Below, in pieces: positions 60,124 to 64,000 of a DNA stretch of 64,000 nucleotides; the stretch's first letter is position 1; every line of letters starts with the position of its first letter. The translations under genes were made by a program, and so were the position numbers. Location of the stretch: NCBI RefSeq assembly GCF_900104265.1, contig NZ_FNJJ01000002.1, positions 111,370-175,369 of the forward strand. The letters run 5' to 3'. Under the pieces are notes generated by a model, which ran no database searches, was not told where the DNA came from, and saw only the letters and a list, made by a program, of their open reading frames with translations. This stretch comes from Ectopseudomonas guguanensis (lineage in GTDB: Bacteria; Pseudomonadota; Gammaproteobacteria; Pseudomonadales; Pseudomonadaceae).

Positions 60124-62205
60124 TTGCGCGCCACCATCACCCTGCTTGCCGGCAGCCTGCTAACCCCCTGTATCTTCGCCGCCGAACCTCCGGCACAACT
60201 GGCCGACAGCGTCATCAGCGCCCCTGGCGAACAGGCCGACGGCCCGGTGCAGGGCTACCGCGCCAAACGCTCGGCCAGCGCCACCCGCACCGACACGCCG
60301 ATCAGCGAGATCCCCCAGGCCATCAGCGTGGTGCCGGCTCAGGTGCTGGAAGACCTCGGCAGCAGCCGCATCGACCGCGCCCTGGACTTCGCCGGCGGCG
60401 TGTCGCGGCAGAACAACTTCGGCGGCCTGACCTTCCTCAACTACAGCGTGCGCGGCTTCACCACCGGTGAGCTGTACCGCAACGGCTTCGCCATCAACCG
60501 CGGCAGCTACAGCTCGCCTGACGCCTCGGCCATCGAACGTCTGGAAGTGCTCAAGGGTCCGGCTGCCGCGCTGTACGGCCGCGGCGATCCGGGCGGGCTG
60601 GTCAACATCGTCACCAAGCGCCCGCAGCAGGAGGCCTTCACCCAGTTCAAGGCCAGCGCCGGACGCTGGGATCGCTACCGCAGCAGCCTCAACGTCAATA
60701 CCCCGCTGAACGATGAAGGCACGCTGCTCTCGCGGGTCAACCTGGCGCTGGAGGACAACGGCAGCTTCCGTGATCACGTCGGCAATCAGCGGCAGATCGT
60801 CAACCCGACCCTGACCTGGCAGCTGTCGCCGGACACCCTGCTGATGATCGACAGCGAGTTCTCGCGTACCGATTCGGTGTTCGACCGCGGCATTCCCGCC
60901 GTCGACGGCAAGATGGGGGCGGTCAAGCGCTCGACCTTCCTCGGCGAACCCAACGACGGCAAGATCCGCAACGAAAACCAGCTACTGCAGGTCAGTCTCG
61001 AACACTACCTGAACGAAGCCTGGAAACTGCGCCTGGCCAGCCATTACAGCCAGGGCACGCTGGACGGCAACAGCTCCGAGCCGTCGCGACTGATCGGCGA
61101 TCAGGTCACGCGCTTTTACCGCGAGCGCAGCTTCGAATGGAACGACAGCATCACCCAGGCCGAGCTGCACGGCCAGTTCGACCTGGCCGGCTGGCAGCAC
61201 CAGACGCTGCTGGGCCTGGAGTACGAGAACTACCGCAACAGCCAGAAGTACCCGCAGAGCGTGACCGGCCTGGGCTACGGCCAGAACATCTACAACCCCG
61301 TCTATGGCCAGCCCAAACCGCCCATCGTCAATCCCAACGACTTTCACGAGCACACGGAAAGCTACGCCCTCAACCTGCAGGACCAGATCACCTTCAGCGA
61401 GCGCTGGAGCGGCCTGCTCGGCGTGCGCCTGGAGCGTTTCGAGCAGACCGCGCGCAACCGCAGCACGCGGGTCAGCAACGAGCAGACCAAGGAGGTCGCC
61501 ACCCCGCGTGCCGGCGTGCTCTACCAGCTGACGCCGGAAGTTGGCGTGTTCGCCAACGCCTCGATGTCGTTCAAGCCCAACACCATCGGTGCCCAGGGGC
61601 AGGTGTTCAAGCCGGAGAAGGGCCTCGGCTACGAGACCGGCCTCAAGCTCGACCTGTTTGATAGTCGCCTCGGCGCCACGGTAGCGCTGTTCCATATCGA
61701 CAAGGAAAACGTGCTGACCGCTGACCCGAACAATCCCGGCGACAGCATTGCCGCCGGCAAGGCCCGCAGCCAGGGTCTGGACCTGCAGGTCAGCGGTCAG
61801 CTCACCGATGCCCTACGGGTGATAGGCGCCTACGCCTACATCGACGCAGAGGTGACCAAGGACAACAGCATCCCCGAGGGCAGCGACCTGCTCGGCATCG
61901 CCCGCAACAGCGCCAGCCTGATGGGCGTCTACCAGTTCCAGGGCGGCTCGCTGCAGGGCTCGGAATTCGGCGCCGCAGTCAACTATGTCGGCGACCGCTC
62001 CGGGCAGACCGGCAGCAACTTCGAGCTGCCGGCCTACACCACGGTGGATCTGCTGGCCCGCTGGCAGGCCACCAAGGACCTGAGCCTGGGCCTGAACCTC
62101 AACAACCTGTTCGATCGCAAGTACTACGAGCGCTCGTTCAACAGCGTCTGGGTAATGCCCGGCGATCCGCGCAACCTCAGCGTCAACCTGACCCTCAACC
62201 TGTGA
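60124..62205 (+). CDS. TonB-dependent outer-membrane receptor (siderophore/metal-chelate type)
   Basis: 693 aa. Signal peptide (MRATITLLAGSLLTPCIFAA) and plug domain with RTDTPISEIPQAISVVPAQVLEDLGSSRIDRALDFAGGVSRQNNFGGLTFLNYSVRGF, then LEVLKGPAAALYGRGDPGGLVNIVTKRPQ. A 22-strand barrel follows, ending LNLNNLFDRKYYERSFNSVWVMPGDPRNLSVNLTLNL with the terminal aromatic-free Leu. There is no N-terminal signalling domain, so it is not a surface-signalling FpvA-type receptor. TTG start with GGAG 7 nt upstream. Followed 13 nt later by a DUF4198 gene. Substrate unknown: a ferric siderophore by family, a zinc or cobalt/nickel chelate by operator and partner. Confidence 0.88.
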   Translation: MRATITLLAGSLLTPCIFAAEPPAQLADSVISAPGEQADGPVQGYRAKRSASATRTDTPISEIPQAISVVPAQVLEDLGSSRIDRALDFAGGVSRQNNFGGLTFLNYSVRGFTTGELYRNGFAINRGSYSSPDASAIERLEVLKGPAAALYGRGDPGGLVNIVTKRPQQEAFTQFKASAGRWDRYRSSLNVNTPLNDEGTLLSRVNLALEDNGSFRDHVGNQRQIVNPTLTWQLSPDTLLMIDSEFSRTDSVFDRGIPAVDGKMGAVKRSTFLGEPNDGKIRNENQLLQVSLEHYLNEAWKLRLASHYSQGTLDGNSSEPSRLIGDQVTRFYRERSFEWNDSITQAELHGQFDLAGWQHQTLLGLEYENYRNSQKYPQSVTGLGYGQNIYNPVYGQPKPPIVNPNDFHEHTESYALNLQDQITFSERWSGLLGVRLERFEQTARNRSTRVSNEQTKEVATPRAGVLYQLTPEVGVFANASMSFKPNTIGAQGQVFKPEKGLGYETGLKLDLFDSRLGATVALFHIDKENVLTADPNNPGDSIAAGKARSQGLDLQVSGQLTDALRVIGAYAYIDAEVTKDNSIPEGSDLLGIARNSASLMGVYQFQGGSLQGSEFGAAVNYVGDRSGQTGSNFELPAYTTVDLLARWQATKDLSLGLNLNNLFDRKYYERSFNSVWVMPGDPRNLSVNLTLNL

Positions 62206-62218
62206 ATTGGAGATATTC

Positions 62219-62938
62219 ATGCGCATTCCCGCCTGCCTGCTGCTCGCCGGCCTGTTCGCCAGCAGCGGCGCCCTCGCCCACGGTCTGTGGACCGAAGAGC
62301 GTCGCGGCAACATCGAAGTGGTCTACGGCCATGGCGCCGAGGACGACGCCTTCAAGCCGGAGAAGATCAGCGGCGCCTGGGCCTATGACGCCGCCGGCAA
62401 GATGATCCCGGTGACCGTCGAGCGCCTGGCCGACCATGCCCGCCTGCAACCCTTGAAGAACCCCGCCGTACTCGGCGTGGCACTGGACAACGGCGCCTGG
62501 TCGAAGACCCCGGACGGCCAGTGGGTCAACCAGGGCCGCAGCCAGGTGCCGAACTCGACCCAGTCGCTGCACACCTACAAGTACAGCCTGGCGATCTACG
62601 CCGAAGGCGCAAAGCTGCCTGCCTTGGATCAGTTGAAGATGGTCATAGTGCCGGAAGTCGACCCGCTCAAGGTCGGCCCGGGCAAGCCGCTGCCGGTGCG
62701 CGTGCTGGTGGACGGCAAGCCGATGGCAGGCGTCGAACTGGTCGGTGACTATCGCGGCGCGCCGCACCAGGTCAGCGCGGTAACCGATGCCGAGGGCCGT
62801 GCCCAGGTCACGGTGCGCAACGAGGCGCTGAACATCATCAGCGCCTCGGTCTACGTACCGGTGGAAAACGACCCGAATATCGAGAGCCGCGGCCTGTTCA
62901 CCTCGCTGACCTTCCTTGGCCAGCCGCACCACGAGTAA
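62219..62938 (+). CDS. DUF4198 (COG5266) exported protein, probable metal-binding
   Basis: 239 aa. Signal peptide (MRIPACLLLAGLFASSGALA) with predicted cleavage Ala|His, so the mature protein would begin HGLW; an N-terminal His at a free amine is a known metal-ligand arrangement. Further His residues at the C-terminus (QPHHE). DUF4198 domain with VDGKPMAGVELVGDYRGAPHQVSAVTDAEGRAQVTV. Members of COG5266 are annotated as periplasmic components linked to Co/Ni transport. The ATG has GGAG 7-8 nt upstream; coupled to the upstream receptor. Confidence 0.85.
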   Translation: MRIPACLLLAGLFASSGALAHGLWTEERRGNIEVVYGHGAEDDAFKPEKISGAWAYDAAGKMIPVTVERLADHARLQPLKNPAVLGVALDNGAWSKTPDGQWVNQGRSQVPNSTQSLHTYKYSLAIYAEGAKLPALDQLKMVIVPEVDPLKVGPGKPLPVRVLVDGKPMAGVELVGDYRGAPHQVSAVTDAEGRAQVTVRNEALNIISASVYVPVENDPNIESRGLFTSLTFLGQPHHE

Positions 62939-62957
62939 GCCCTCGCCGCGTGCCATG

Positions 62958-62996
62958 GAAAAAGCCGGTGACGCTGACGCGCCACCGGCTTTTTTC
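62958..62996. terminator. Bidirectional terminator between DUF4198 gene and hisC
   Basis: Stem AAAAAGCCGGTG/CACCGGCTTTTTT with a 13-nt loop, between convergent genes. Confidence 0.85.
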
Positions 62997-63007
62997 GGCC
63001 CGCCTGA

Positions 63008-64000
63008 TCAAAGACTTTGCAGAGCGTCCAGCAAGGCCTGGTTCTGCTCCGGCGTACCGATGGTGATACGCAGGAACTGGGCGATGCGCGGCTGCTTGAA
63101 GTGGCGCACGATCACGCCCTGCTCGCGCAGGCCGGCTGCCAGCGTTGCAGCATCCTTGCTCGGATGACGGGCGAAGACGAAATTGGCGGCCGACGGCAGC
63201 ACCTCGAAGCCCAGCCCCTGCAACCCGGCGACCACCCTCTCGCGGCTGGCAATCACCTGCCGGCAGGTCTGCTCGAAATACTCGCGATCCTCGAACGCCG
63301 CCGCCGCGCCGGCAATGGCCATGCGATCGAGCGGATAGGAGTTGAAGCTGTTCTTGATCCGCTCCAGCGCTTCGATCAGATCCGGGTGACCGACCGCGAT
63401 GCCGACGCGCAGACCGGCCAGCGAACGCGACTTGGACAGGGTCTGGGTGACCAGCAGATTCGGGTACTTGTCGACCAGGGCGATGGCACTCTGGCCGCCG
63501 AAGTCGATATAGGCCTCATCCACCAGCACCACCGAATCCGGGCTGCCCTGCAAAAGACGCTCGACGGCCTCGAGCGGCAGCAGGCAGCCGGTCGGCGCGT
63601 TGGGGTTGGGGAAGATGATGCCGCCATTGGGGCGGGCATAGTCTTCGACGCGAATCTGGAACTGCTCGTCCAGCGGCACCTGCTGGTAATCGATGCCGTA
63701 CAGACCGCAGTACACCGGATAGAAGCTGTAGCTGATATCCGGGAACAGCAGTGGTGCCTGGTGCTGGAACAGCCCATGGAAGGCGTGCGCCAGCACCTCG
63801 TCGGAGCCATTGCCGACGAACACCTGGGCGGTGCTCACGCCGTAGTAGTCGGCCACCGCCTGTTTCAGCCGGTCACCGTTGGGGTCCGGGTACAGGCGCA
63901 GGTCGTCGTTGACCTCGGCCTGCATGGCGGCGATGGCCTTGGGCGACGGCCCATAGGGGTTCTCGTTGGTGTTGAGCTTGACCAGCTTGCTCAGCTTGGG
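63008..64000 (-). CDS. hisC: Histidinol-phosphate aminotransferase, 5' end beyond window
   Basis: Partial; at least 330 residues visible, with the N-terminal part off the right edge. PLP class I/II fold: [15 protein letters not shown] near the visible start, [56 protein letters not shown], and the PLP-Lys in [16 protein letters not shown]. Catalyses the imidazole-acetol phosphate to histidinol phosphate step of histidine synthesis. The ATG at 63925 is internal: the family's conserved N-terminus continues upstream of it. Confidence 0.96.
   Translation of the reverse strand, partial: PKLSKLVKLNTNENPYGPSPKAIAAMQAEVNDDLRLYPDPNGDRLKQAVADYYGVSTAQVFVGNGSDEVLAHAFHGLFQHQAPLLFPDISYSFYPVYCGLYGIDYQQVPLDEQFQIRVEDYARPNGGIIFPNPNAPTGCLLPLEAVERLLQGSPDSVVLVDEAYIDFGGQSAIALVDKYPNLLVTQTLSKSRSLAGLRVGIAVGHPDLIEALERIKNSFNSYPLDRMAIAGAAAAFEDREYFEQTCRQVIASRERVVAGLQGLGFEVLPSAANFVFARHPSKDAATLAAGLREQGVIVRHFKQPRIAQFLRITIGTPEQNQALLDALQSL

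Noticed and set aside
63008-63925. Complete hisC starting at the ATG at 63925
   Set aside because: The conserved [12 protein letters not shown] segment is encoded upstream of that ATG and continues to the window edge, so the gene is truncated by the window.

Overview
The window is a 64 kb stretch of GC-rich gammaproteobacterial chromosome. Gene content, gene order and dispersed GAGCGAG-type REP repeats point to Pseudomonas. The order follows, from memory, the P. aeruginosa PAO1 segment from ampG to hisC almost gene for gene. The repeats and some local differences suggest a member of the P. mendocina/oleovorans side of the genus; this last placement is an inference. There are no rRNA or tRNA genes, no CRISPR array, no prophage and no classical IS element.

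Layout. 1-8 kb: ampG (muropeptide permease), an MscS-type channel, yajQ, a response regulator with a degenerate GGDEF domain coupled to panE, a large sensor kinase and a PduO-type cobalamin adenosyltransferase. 8-10.3 kb: a REP-associated tyrosine transposase (RAYT) flanked by two REP hairpins, then a Nudix/ThiE-like fusion and a glutathione-S-transferase-like gene. 10.4-16.3 kb: argJ, secA, an M23 peptidase and a DUF721 (DciA-like) gene. 16.3-17.2 kb: a gene-free region built around a large imperfect inverted repeat. 17.2-35.0 kb: lpxC followed by the complete dcw cluster, read right to left from mraZ to ftsZ (cell division and peptidoglycan precursor synthesis). It has a strong promoter and four 10-bp-phased MraZ-type repeats before mraZ. 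35.2-35.6 kb: RNase P RNA. 35.7-40.1 kb: rsmI, diverging from lpoA-yraN-diaA/gmhA-BON lipoprotein (envelope functions). 40.1-45.1 kb: sspAB, the cytochrome bc1 operon, and rplM-rpsI. 45.3-51.7 kb: an aldo-keto reductase, endonuclease V, an acyl-CoA dehydrogenase diverging from a GlxA-type AraC regulator, an unrecognised exported protein and zapE. 51.9-58.8 kb: trpS with a C-terminal extension, an alpha/beta hydrolase, zapG/yhcB, the sulfate-activation genes cysD-cysNC, and a Nif3-family gene. 58.9-64 kb: algW, a TonB-dependent receptor plus DUF4198 exported protein behind a Zur-like palindrome, and hisC running off the right edge.

Much of the window serves the envelope: ampG recycles wall fragments, the dcw genes make and divide the wall, lpxC commits lipid A synthesis, lpoA would activate penicillin-binding proteins, secA exports proteins and algW senses envelope stress. 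Many neighbours are coupled by 1-11 nt overlaps. The most unusual items are the putative metal-uptake operon at 60.1-62.9 kb, the RAYT/REP system, the compound inverted repeat at 16.5-17.06 kb, the internal duplication in AmpG and the extra domain on TrpS.
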